Of a DNA stretch of 64,000 nt, positions 37,100 through 48,400 are shown piece by piece. Made by a program: the position numbers and the translations under genes. This DNA comes from Phallusia mammillata (Eukaryota > Chordata > Ascidiacea > Phlebobranchia > Ascidiidae), in contig QLIY01000344.1 of NCBI GenBank assembly GCA_003260075.1, positions 76,637-140,636 of the forward strand. The letters run 5' to 3'. A model generated the notes under the pieces. The model searched no databases and was not told the origin of the DNA. It saw nothing but the letters and a program-made list of their open reading frames with translations. Numbering within the stretch: position 1 is the stretch's first letter; each line of letters begins with the position of its first letter.

Positions 37100-38082
37100 A
37101 TGCGCACCGAAACGCAAAGGTTAGAAAGCAGTTTTTCTAGTGAATCATTGCGTTTGCCTGGGGCGACTGGCCGAAAAGGTTTCACGCAAATCGTAAGTTT
37201 TGCGCCGACATTGGTGGACATTGTTGATGTGAGCGGAGAGTTTTTTTTACAGTGAGTTGTTTTTGCTGCTCAAGCGTTTAAGTTTGGCGTCATTTAGTGA
37301 CGTAACTGCTATGCGTCATCTGACAGGGTAATTGGTGCTCGGGTAGTGTGTCTTTGACAGTGTCTTAATCCCGTTACTGACAAGACAAATGTGTGTCCTA
37401 CAACGCACGATTACTAATACCGATTTTTTGTTTACAGTTGGTTTTTGTTTTGTGCGTTAACATAAAAGCAACGGAAATTAAAGGAAAAAAATCACGTCTA
37501 AAATATCCAAATTCAAAGATCAAAGCAAGCGCCCTATTGAGGTATCTGTTTGGATAACACGGGTACAATCTGGGCCGTGTTGCAGAGCGGACAAATATGC
37601 TTTCAAGGCTAACACGGATCAAGTGGGGGGGGGGAAAACGCAAAGGTTAGAAAGCAGTTTTTCTGGTGAATCATTGCGTTTGCCTGGGGCGACTGGCCGA
37701 AAAGGTTTCATGCAAATCGTAAGTTTTGCGCCGACATTGGTGGACATTGGGGGGGGGGGAAAATTTTAGTTACCTGTTTTTACAACAAAACAATAGCGCG
37801 TTTATCGGTTATGGAGTTTTGTCCCGGGGGGGGGGTAAAGATCAAAGCAAGCGTCCCATTGAGGTTTCTGTTTGGATAACACGGGTACAATCTGGGCCGT
37901 GTTGCAGAGCGGATAAATATGCTTTCAAGGCTAACACGGAGCAAGTCAGAGGCACAGCAGGTCGGCAGGCCTTTGCGTGGAATGCCAGCCCTGAAACAGA
38001 TGCGTTCCTCGCAAAGACAAGAAGCTCTCCTACCCAAGCTGTCAAGTACCGTTACCCAGCAGCAACCGAACATAACTGGTAA
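37100..38082 (+). CDS. unassigned gene fragment in a scrambled assembly patch
   Basis: Two coding-like segments are present. The first (37100-37192) starts with ATG, reads MRTETQRLESSFSSESLRLP, and ends at a strong donor. The second (in-frame from about 37840) reads SKRPIEVSVWITRVQSG, continues for about 80 residues, and ends either at a TAA (38080-38082) or at the donor overlapping it. Both are also present as second copies (about 37635-37748 and 37516-37624) separated by ten-G runs. Between the copies of the second segment, most base differences are third-position synonymous changes in this frame, which supports coding. The connection between the segments cannot be read because the order is disturbed. 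Function unknown. Confidence 0.45.
37625..37634. other. ten-G assembly join
   Basis: Ten G joining a copy of the 37840-37945 sequence to a copy of the 37108-37219 sequence. Confidence 0.85.
37749..37759. other. ten-G assembly join
   Basis: Ten added G after a native G; on its right is a copy of the 38098-38160 sequence. Confidence 0.85.
37826..37835. other. ten-G assembly join
   Basis: Ten G; to the right begins the second copy of the coding segment first seen at 37516-37624. Confidence 0.85.
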
Positions 38083-38326
38083 GAAATGATTTTTTTTATT
38101 TTAGTTACCTGTTTTACAACAAAACAATAGCGCGTTTATCGGTTATGGAGTTTTGTCCCATTAAACTAGAAACTTTTGGGAATAGTGTTTTTCCGAAAGC
38201 CTATAAAAACAGATTCTGTTAACGAACGTGAAAAAAGACTTTTAGGAAAAAGAAATATTTTACAATTTAATAAAGGACAATGTACTCATCACCGATGCTA
38301 AAATTTGTCTGGAATATTTAGACGTA

Positions 38327-38336
38327 GGGGGGGGGG
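38327..38336. other. ten-G assembly join
   Basis: Ten G between copies 38203-38326 and 38338-38461, which differ at only a few bases. Confidence 0.9.
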
Positions 38337-39861
38337 CATAAAAACAGATTCTGTTAACGAACGTGAAAAAAGACTTCAAGGAAAAAGAAATATTTTACAA
38401 TTTAATAAAGGATAATGTACTCATCACCGATGCTAAAATTTGTCTGGAATATTTAGACGTATAAATATGAATGATCAAAAAGGTATTCTTAGGTGTTAAG
38501 GTCGAGTATAAAAAATCTGCCGTACTTTCCTCAGCATCCAATATAGAAACGTCAAATAAAATCTTAGTGTGTCTGGTTCGTAATTGCGGTTTATCCACCA
38601 GACAACCATTGGAAATGGCACCGCGTAAAAGCGTATCGTCCTATGGTGTTATCTGTCATGCTCTGCTTTCCTGTTGCTCATTCCAGCCAGTTAGGAAGAT
38701 AACCACATTCTTTCTTCTTTCACAGATAATACGACGCGAGCTCAACACAACGGTAAAGCAAACAATAAGGTACGTTTCATTTCGTTTTCACGGGACCGAA
38801 GTGTAAACCAAATATCACACATAAATAGAACATGTACACTATGTACGCTTACGTGTAAATGCGCTGAGATTTCGGCACGGAAGGATCAGGTTTTCGATAA
38901 CATTCGATTCTTGGCTGAAAACGTTACTGGAGGTAATTTAACAATCAGTGTGTACAATAGAAAGTGGCGTAAGGTGCTTAACCACATGGTAACCAAGGCT
39001 ATTATCGAAATTCCAATGGCCGATCACAGAAGGCCGTCGCCACAGGTGGGACAGAGCGTAGAGCCAAAACGCGGAGATAACGTTTTGCAAGGTCAAGATG
39101 CTTTAAAGTTTTAAACCAAAGAATGCGGAAATACGACGATATTTTATTTGTATGTGTGAATAGACGGTTAGGCAACAAAACGCTATTTGAAACATATCGC
39201 ACAAACTGTGGAACAGCTTTTTGGTTTTTAAATTCTCGGATTTTGAGGCATAAAAGTTTTAGACAACGTAAACAGCATAGAGACCATGGTTTAATGCCCA
39301 TCAATAATGCTTGATCTATGTTGTTTCAGAATTATATGAATAGTTGCGTTTAGTGAGGGGGCAGGTTGTGTAGCAAATTCGGGAGCAGTTCCTAGGTACC
39401 AAAATTCATTTTTTTGCTCAAACGTATATTGTACAAATAGTATTATGCCTGTACCATTCCGTTTCGACGTAGCGGTGTAGGATTTAATCTTGACCTAGTG
39501 CCTGATTTAGGTGACAATCGATTTATTTCGTATGGTATATATTCTGGTGTAACCGGAGAATGGTCTATAAATACTATAAAATTCCACTGTGTCACATTGG
39601 TTGTAATTGCGTTCATTGGCGTGCGGTATTCCCCACAGGTTACATCCATCACATGAAACCAAATCAAATATTTGGGATTTTGGTATTGTTACAGCCACCA
39701 CAGAACAATACAGGAGACGAAACGGTTGTAGGCAATTAAACGTGTTGTTACTGTGACACAGCATACATTTTGTTTGCTCGGTAGTAATTTTCGCAGACAT
39801 CGGTTGCTAGGACTGTAGCAAGTGCTTGATCCAGAAGTCACGTCCCATACTGCTTCTTTAG

Positions 39862-42800
39862 ATTACCAAGAACGGGTACAGTCAACAGCAGAGCGCGTAT
39901 ACTTCGCAAGTCACCAGTGAACTGGATAGACGATCCAAAAAACCTTCCGACAATCGTTCCCCTCATCCGGAACTTCCAGCAAGGAACGGGATGTCGTCCG
40001 TTGTCGGTCAACCGAAGCAACGCAAAGGTAAACAGTTTTTACCAATGATGTTTGATCAATGTCAAATGACAACATGAGTTTTTCATGTTTGTCGTTACAG
40101 TTTGTCACATAAGTTCTATGCAAATTATGGCAACTCGTATAGGTGACACCCACCCATGTAGAGTATCGCGGGATTTATAAATGTCGTTGTACTGTTTTGC
40201 CAATACACAACGAAATGTATATTGTTTGGCTACAAATCTTTTCAAAACCTATTTAATAAGTCGAAGGATATGTACATTATAGTACATGCTTTCTTCCTAC
40301 AGTCTGTAAGCAGTTGTTTCCACTTTAATGTTGGCTCAAATGCAACTGAAGAATATGTAATCCTCAGTCAAAAATGTTATAGGCTAAAGCTCTTGAACGC
40401 GTGGTCAAAAACCGAAATAGAAAGTATTGCATGTGGGTCGAATCTTCAGGTTAAACCAAAACCGTCTTTGTTCAACCCAACTTCACGCTCGACGGCACAA
40501 ACTGATGTTTCCCCGTGACGTCAAAACCCCCTAGTTGCCCCGCGTCACGTGGTGTTTACTTCATGGTGTTAAGTTCTGCTTGATTGCGTGATTTCGCCTT
40601 ACTGTTTTTGTGAGTCGAGCGTATAAGATTACGCCCTTTGTGAGGTGTTACCTAACCATTGCTAAGTTTCAATTGGAAATTAAACCACTCTGGTAAAGTG
40701 AATGTTCAAGCATCACAGATACAGCGGTACATTTAAATCATTTTAAGTTTTAACAAAAGCAATTGGCAAACGTTCAAACATCCTATGCGATTCACCGAAA
40801 TAAACGCAAGGTTTATAGTACGTTGCTATCTTTAAGGGGGCCGTTGGATTAATATCTAATAAGCAAACATGGACCTGGACAGGGGGGGGGGTACGTTGCT
40901 ATCTTCAAAGGGGGCCGTTGGATTAATATCTAATAAGCAAACATGGACCTGGACATGAAATTTATTAACATAAACCACATGTTGCTTAGTTTCCAATCAC
41001 AATGATTTCGCCTTCGTCTCAACGGTGGCATTTTGGAGTGTGATATGCGTGCCCTAAGCGAAACAAGGCCGAAACGCTTTCACTTATCGGTCTCACAAGT
41101 GATGTTTTTTAGGATCAGAGAAAGAAAAGAAACAGAAACCGATGCAATCGACTGGAACGAAATCCCCAGTTCCCAAAAACGAAGTTTCGAGTCCTACAAA
41201 GAAGAAAGACAACAAAGGCCGCCATCTGCATTCCCTTAAAAAAGCGCGCAAGGTACTTGGTGATAAAAGCATGTATTCCATTTCTGTGGACGTGGCACAG
41301 TTGTTGTCAGCAGAGCGTTAACTGAACTGCCTTCTGCTAAAAAATAAGCTGCGTTTGCTCTGGTGAATTTCTATGGGAGTTACGGTTTCATAGACTGTTA
41401 TAAAATTCTCAATGAATTGGTTTACCGTTACTTATGTCACAAGTATATACACCACGTTAGATGGGTAAAACAATCATTATCTACTTTTGGGATGAAAACT
41501 GATATTGTAAACAAAATCCTCTAATTGTTTTGTTGTGATTATGACATCATTGCTTTCCGACTAAATCTTCATTATCTGCTGTGTTCATGCGAAAACATAA
41601 AACTTACGTTGTGATTTTCTTGGTCCAAAAAAATCTAGATTCTTTTTTGACTTTATTAGTTGTTTTCTGAACGTTTATCAAACGAACAAACCCTTAGATA
41701 ATTTTGTTTTACTGTAACTCAGGAAAGCCGAGAAAACTCAGTCAGCACCAGCATGAGAGCGTTGACACCACGAGAACGAGAAAGCATCCTTTTTCTGGAA
41801 GAAGTCATCCAACAACATGATGAGTGGTGCCTAGAGTAAGTTGAAACGAAATCACGCGTTCTGTGTTTACTTGACGGGCTAATAAAAGGGGCGTTGAAAG
41901 ATGATGAACACGTGTTATATTACGATGTGCGTTCTGGGTTAGGCGACTAATATAGTATATTTAGTCAATGCGAATCCAAACGTATTCCTGCACGACCAAT
42001 GTCCAAAAAAATCAACCTATGAGGTTCCACACGCGCCATGGTACTGTATTGAGCGTTTCAAAACGTTGGTAGAAAACAATTTAATTTCCTATCCTGGTTG
42101 TCTTTTGTGCTCATGTGCACACAATGAACATGGCATTTTACCTTTTAGTTCTTGTGAGGAAGAGAATGTATTCGACGATTCGGGGGGGGGGGTCAACCTA
42201 TGAGGCTCCACACGCGCCATGGTACTGTATTGAGCGTTTTAAAACGTTGGTAGAAAACAATTTCATTTCTTATCCTGGTTGTCTTTTGTGCTCATGTGCA
42301 CACAATGAACATGGTATTTTACCTTTTAGTTCTTGTGAGGAAGAGAATGTATTCGACGATTCGCTAACAAACGGCCAAGACAGCACGGACAGCGACACAA
42401 CCAGTGTAGGAAGCATTATAGATCTGGTGGGAAACCTCTCCTCCTGCTCATCGCCCCAGTTGTCCGAAGATCGAATCCCCATCAACAAGAACAACAATAA
42501 TAATGCAACTGAGTTTACAGACTTTACTAGTGAGAAGACACCACATGATGATGTTTATGCAGAGGTGGATAAGCAAGTTGTTGAGAAGAAGCGAGTTAAC
42601 AAAATAGCAAAGAAGCATCTTGAAAAAGCGCCCGAGCACGAACCTGTGTACGCAGCGGTAAAGAAAAGTAAAAAGAAGTCCAAGACAAAAGCAGAAAAGA
42701 AGGCCCAAGATTCGAAATCTGAGCAACCAGCAGAAAGCGATGGAAAAAAGCTAGCGCCCTACCGCGATGAACCGACCGCTAAAAGCAGTCGTATTTTCTG

Positions 42801-43281
42801 GGAAAAAATGAACACCAAGAAAAAAGTGGTGGAAGAACCATCAGTCGACAAAGTACCCAACTCCAAATTACGTCTTACGCCAACACACAGCAACAATGAA
42901 TCAAATCATTGTGAAAGAAGCGATAGCATGGAAAAGATACCTGGCGTTTCTAGAAACAACTTTATCGTTAGACCAAGTAGAACTAGGGGGTCGGCGTCAA
43001 GTCGAAGCTCACAGGGAAGTTACCAATCTGACCACAGCGGGAAAACAAGTAGCCACAGTGAAAAGGATTCCATGTATCTTGATATTAGTCCCTTAACACC
43101 CCCTCGGAGGTATGACTTGAAAAGAACTCCAGACACGGACTCGGACGCTGATTCGGGATGCCAAGCGGACCCTTGTATGGTCGCCATTCCACGGCAAACT
43201 GTTTTATCTACAAGTCCAGCGAACCCGAATAAACCTTTTGTGATAACGTCAGCCAAAAATAGCGTTATTTCCTTTTCTTGA
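39862..43281 (+). CDS. protein with a SARG/PROSER2-like FLEE motif, Ser/Lys-rich
   Basis: Exons read: 39862-40027, 41113-41252, 41723-41835, then a long last exon that runs to the TGA at 43281. The first three join in frame. Exon 3 gives SVSTSMRALTPRERESILFL followed by EEVIQQHDEW, close to the conserved N-terminal segment of vertebrate SARG (C1orf116) and PROSER2 (LSTEEKECLLFLEETI, from memory). The last exon has a Cys-rich start (YPGCLLCSCAHNEHG), then a long Ser/Lys-rich, low-complexity part with YAEVDKQVV, VYAAVKKSKKK and SPLTPPRRYDLK. The start of the last exon is unclear, because its first 170 bases are duplicated around a ten-G run and the phase upstream does not fit. A 5' coding exon with the start ATG is missing; 38724-38770 is one candidate. 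The family's function is poorly known. Confidence 0.5.
40882..40891. other. ten-G assembly join
   Basis: Ten G between copies 40818-40881 and 40892-40956. Confidence 0.9.
42182..42192. other. ten-G assembly join inside the last exon of the SARG-like gene
   Basis: Ten added G after a native G, between copies 42012-42181 and 42193-42363. The reading frame passes through and would give a false internal repeat. Confidence 0.9.
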
Positions 43282-43601
43282 ATATTATTAGAGCGTTATG
43301 TGTTTTTTTCTGTGTTTCAGTTTTGTATAAACTTTGGTTGATGCAATCTTTTTGACGTCATATCTTCCTGCACTTATTATGCGAAGTTGCTCAATATCTT
43401 TACTGTCTCTTTATTTGTGTAAACTATAGCTTCCATATTGACTTTACAAATTCTGTACCACTGGCGCCAAGCAATGACGTCGGTATAGACATCGTTTGAC
43501 TGCCAAACTGGAATAAGACATCTGCAATTAATCGATACCCCTTTTGTTTCAAACTTTTTTTCTAATGCATAACGTGCATAAAAAGCTTGTTTGCAGTTTG
43601 A

Positions 43602-43607
43602 AATAAA
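43602..43607 (+). terminator. polyadenylation signal AATAAA for the SARG-like gene
   Basis: AATAAA 321 bases after the stop at 43281. Confidence 0.35.
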
Positions 43608-44345
43608 ATGTTGGTCAACCCCTAAAACCAAAATTACTGTAATTTCACTCTAAGCATGTCCTTTTACCCACTAGTGTGTGTTATTACAATTCTTTGAATC
43701 TTAATCCCAAACTATGACAAAGCTTCTATCAAACATTTGGTCACTAACAAGATCTTAAACTGACAGAAAAAAGAAGTTCCACTTTTTCTTCGTACGATTT
43801 GATGATCGCAACTTATTGTAAACGTATCAGCTTATGTTTGCCAGAATACTGACCGATGCATTGCCGCTTTTTATCTTCAATGCTTATTGTGGTACCGTGC
43901 TTTGACTAACAATAATGCTTGGCCTCATTCCTTTTGAAATTACACTATCCGCTGTTATTTGCAATGTTTTGTGATGAATGTTAGATAGTTAGTAGCACAC
44001 AGGAAAATATTTCCAACAGTATCTACGCGGGTCTGTGACCTTCGACTGAAAACCTGGATTTGAAGTTCTTTAAAACACATTTTGACGGTCTGCTTGGGCT
44101 GCACAGTTATCGTGATCAAGACCTAAACAGGTCTTTTACAAAAGAATGAACAAACAATTGACAAACAATTTCTAAAATACAACTGTAGTAAGTATCGTAT
44201 TTATTATATTGTAAGTTGCAGCCTATAAAGTTATTTACCCTATCATTGATGTGGCTTGCAATCGATGGCGACTTACATTTTCAAATTATACCGATATTAT
44301 TTCCACATCCCTTTTTATTTCCACATGTTGACAAATAGTTGTACT

Positions 44346-44888
44346 CTGCAGCCGGTGGTACTAAATACCACGTGTGGCCGCATGTTACCGCATGTGACCG
44401 CATGTGGCCGCATGTGACCGCATGGTATAGGCCAGGGCTTCCCAAACTTTTTTGATCGCGAACCCTTTTAATCTCTCTAAATTATCCGCNAAACAAACAA
44501 AAATACATTGTGTGATATTAAACAGGTTGCAGACGATGTTCGCGACTTTGCGCAAAATAAATTACAATTCAAAATGTTATCCGTAAAGTTTTTTTAACAA
44601 AAATAGTTGGTGCAGACTGCAGACTACATGTCACATTATAACAAGAAGCAACAAAACCGGTATCACCACGCGCCAAATTGAAACCAACTACCATGACGGA
44701 AACAATCACCTGGCTATAGTTACCGTAGTCAGGCTGCATTCCTTGGAAAAAAGTGCTTACCGCATCTAGTGAATTAAGTTATCTATGGTGTATTTTAGGA
44801 GGAACCACATGCGGTCACATGCGGCCACATGCGGTCACATGCAGTCACATGCGTTCACATACGATATTTAATACCACCCCTCTGCAGC
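44346..44888. mobile_element. MITE-like element with long inverted repeats built of 10-bp subunits
   Basis: The left end starts CTGCAGCCGGTGGTACTAAA and the right end, read on the other strand, CTGCAGAGGGGTGGTATTAA. Each then carries five or so tandem copies of a GCATGTG(A/G)CC unit in opposite orientation. An internal tract CAGGGCTTCCCAAACTTTTT resembles a hAT end, so the element may be composite. No clear target-site duplication was found. A single unresolved base is at 44490. Confidence 0.7.
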
Positions 44889-44899
44889 AACAGAAAAAA

Positions 44900-44929
44900 G
44901 GATACTAGTGGTATGGAACACTAGTATCC
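44900..44929. repeat. perfect 11-bp hairpin
   Basis: GGATACTAGTG (44900-44910) and its exact reverse complement (44919-44929) flank an 8-base loop, 12 bp beyond the end of the inverted-repeat element. Confidence 0.8.
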
Positions 44930-45488
44930 AACATAACAGCATGCGGCTTACCATCAAGTAAATACAGTACACTTTAACAAACTTAGCCTACCTTTAATCA
45001 AACACCAGCAATAAGTGTCGGATCATGTTTTTAGAATTCTATCGTCGGATAAATACGCCGCTTGTATCTTCTCGTTACGCTCTAGTGACTACCGCCTCAA
45101 AAGTCTCGGTTATTGTGAACGTGAACGTGTGCATTACTGCATTTGCATTGTGTTTTCCTTTGCAATTGTAAAGTTTACACCGGCTTTATTGTTTTTTTTT
45201 AGTTAGCTTTAATTGCCTGTTGTGTTCAGAATTTATAATACTACTATACCAGATTCATGCAGAAGGTAAACTTATTGCTATTGGCCTCATTGAGTGAGAT
45301 TTGAAATTGAAACACGAAATCAGAAACGTACAGGACCTATTTCAATATTATTGTCTCTCGCTAGTAATTTAACCAACATTTGACAGATAATGTGTCTTAA
45401 GATCACTGCATAAGATTTATTATGCTGTCATTGGATTTTACTTGATGTTTTATTAAAAACAAGGTGTGCAGCTTGTAATTTGTAAATT

Positions 45489-48400
45489 ATGGCAAATCGC
45501 ACTGTAAAAGATGCGAATACTGTGAAAGGTACCAATCCACAGTACTTGATTGAGAAAATTATACGAACTCGGATATATGACAGCCGCTACTGGAAGGAAG
45601 AATGCTTTGCACTTTCAGGTAAAAAATGTGCTTTTATATGTAGTGCATTGTTGGTCATGTGGAACCTTTGTATCTTTTTGTTGTGAAATCTGGAATTCAA
45701 ATGTGCACATAAATTGCGGATGTTGCCAGAAAATAAAATAAAAAAGGGTTAAATTAAACACTATCTTAAAAACTAATAAAATAAACACTTTTTGAGCAAA
45801 CTAATATTTTGTATTTATCTACCTATTTTTTTAGCTGAACTACTGGTTGACAAAGCAATGGAATTAAAGTACATTGGTGGTGTCTATGGGGGCAATATCA
45901 AACCATCACCTTTTCTATGTCTTGTTCTGAAGATGTTACAAATTCAGCCTGATAAGGACATCATTGTTGAATTTATAAGAAATGAAGATTTTAAGTAGGA
46001 ACAACAGGCATACTTTTTTTATCCTAATTTTTACATGAAACAAATTTACTTTTTACTGTCAAAAAGACATAATTTTCACTATACCAAACCAAGTTATTTT
46101 AACTGTAATTGCTATGAGTGCATTTATCACATCCTAAACCAGTTAACTGGATTTTATATTTTTTTATAGGTATGTAAGATGCCTTGGTGCATTTTACATG
46201 AGAATTACGGGTACGTCTTTGGATTCCTTCAAGTACTTGGAACCACTGCTTAATGATTTTAGAAAAATTAAAAGACAGAAAAGAGATGGAAGTAAGTATT
46301 GATTCTGCACATATAGTCAAGTGGGGTAAAAACAACAACAATTTTTTGAAACTTTGTTGCCAAACTTTTGTTTTGGGCAACAAAAGGTCAGTTTTTCTTC
46401 CCAACAAAGCTGATAGGACTACTTTTATAGTTATGTGACAAGTTTTTGATTTTACTAAAAAACAAAAAAAATATTTGACAAAAACTGTTGTTCTTTTTTA
46501 ACCCGAAAAAGGTACAAAAAAAACAATGTCGGGGTAAAAAAAAACATGTGGACATTAGGACCATTTAAAAAAAATTAAGTGGCAGTTTGAACTTCAATTC
46601 AATTATATGAACTTAATAAACCATCTTAAAGTCAAAGATAATACAGAAATTTCAATAATAACTCTGTTACAATAAATAAGCCAAAAAACATGATCCACAT
46701 ACAATTCTTTGTTTTCGAAATTTTGCAAACCAAACTTACAGCAGTTAGTAAACTGTTTGTAAATTAATAAAACACTTTCAAATTGGTGCTAAGACTTTCC
46801 ATGGCTTTGTACCTTTATTGCACTGCATTNACATGTTTTATAGGCTTTCTTTTCTATTTTCTAAACTTCCAGGTGACAAATAAAAATGTTTGGGCAAAAA
46901 AAAATTTGGGGGTGTAGAAAATACATAGTTTTTTATTACCCCATTCCTATAGAACCGTTGGGGTAAAAACGAACAACAAGATATCTGAAAAAATTTACAA
47001 GTTAGCCAAGTGGAGTCTTTTTTGTTTCATAGGTCATAGTTATGACACAACACAGAACAAAGGTCATTGACACCAAACTTGTAATAAAAAATCTTCAGGA
47101 AAGTTTCTAAAGGTTGTTGAAGACTTTTTAACATACGAATTTTACTACTGTTGTTTCAACCTGCAGAACATTGCCTAGAAACAAAATCTGAGAATGGTTT
47201 ATGGCTTATTTTTTAGGCAGAGAATAAATACATCCTATGAAAAAGAAAGCATTCAAAAAAAAATTGTGGTTTATCTGTGAGGGTATTGTTTTTTTTTACC
47301 CCAACTTCAGCAAAAATTTTTTTACCCCATTTGACTATATATACAAACAACACATTTCCTAATAATTGTTTTCATCAGCTTTTGTAATTGACCACATTGA
47401 TGAGTTTGTTGACAACTTGCTTCGTGAAGAGCGTGAATGTGATGTTATTCTTCCAAGATTACAGGTTTGTGAATCGTGCACAAATTCAAAGTTTTTTTTA
47501 TTATGGGTCCATTGAAGAGGACGCATATTGTTTTTATCCAGATTTTTTTTTGTACTCTTTTTTCTGTCTATTGCTGGTTTGTTTCAAGCGTTTGGTCAGA
47601 AAGAGTGATTTATTAAAATTTGCACACATGTTAGTTAGTTATTCAATACAAATTTGATCCTAAAATTTGACTCCAAATGGCTATACTCACTACAGTACAT
47701 GATCCAGCAGTTTTATACTTTGTTGGTTGGTTGGTTCATTGTAAGGTATTTAAATCATTTTGGACTTTCAGTTCAATCTACCCATTTTTTACCCCTTATA
47801 CCAGAAATGTTTGGTTTTAGGTTTACTTGGCCTTTCAGTCAGAAATACTAACCCTTACATGATAAAAAATTCAAGCAGTTGTTTGTAGAGTGTTTTTTGT
47901 TTGATATATATTAAAAATAAAAGCTTGGTTGCCCCCAGTGGTAACTTTTACACTCCTGAATATGTGTACACTGTACAGACAAATAGAAGAACCAAGGGAG
48001 TGATTCACTTTTCCTCACAAGGGGACTGTTTTTTATTGAAAATTTTTACAAACACAAGAAACAACACTTGTGTTATGTATGAGTGAGGCAAAAACGTTTT
48101 TGTATGAGTGAGGGAAAAGGAACACTTAAAAGGGCTGCGTGCCATTGAAAACCGTGTCAAAAGGTCATTAGACGTGCCTTGAACTGGGTGTATGTTTGCA
48201 TTTAAATTGTATTTTTTTGTTTCTCTTAACCACTTAATCATGCTAATTATGTAAAACGGCGTGGACAGAAAGCTTTAAAACTTGGGTTAAATTTAATCTA
48301 TATTACATGATTTTTAACTGATTTGACATAAATAACATTAATCTCAATATATTCGTTGTTTCGCGCACTCGTCCGTTTCGTGTGGAATTTACGCCAGACG

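Larger units (their letters stand above)
43282..45488. other. spacer between the SARG-like gene and PRPF38A
   Basis: 2.2 kb without recognised exons. It holds the 3' UTR of the upstream gene, the inverted-repeat element at 44346-44888, a short perfect hairpin and the PRPF38A promoter region. Confidence 0.55.

Noticed and set aside
37780-38073. Antisense open frame of 97 codons
   Set aside because: Allele differences are silent in the plus-strand frame, so the minus frame is a shadow.
39861-40027. Second open frame in the first exon of the SARG-like gene
   Set aside because: Only the frame reading NGYSQQQSAYTSQ gives the phase needed to join the next exon.
42115-42363. Repeated Cys-rich segment within the SARG-like protein
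   Set aside because: The repeat is created by a ten-G join between two allelic copies of the same exon start.
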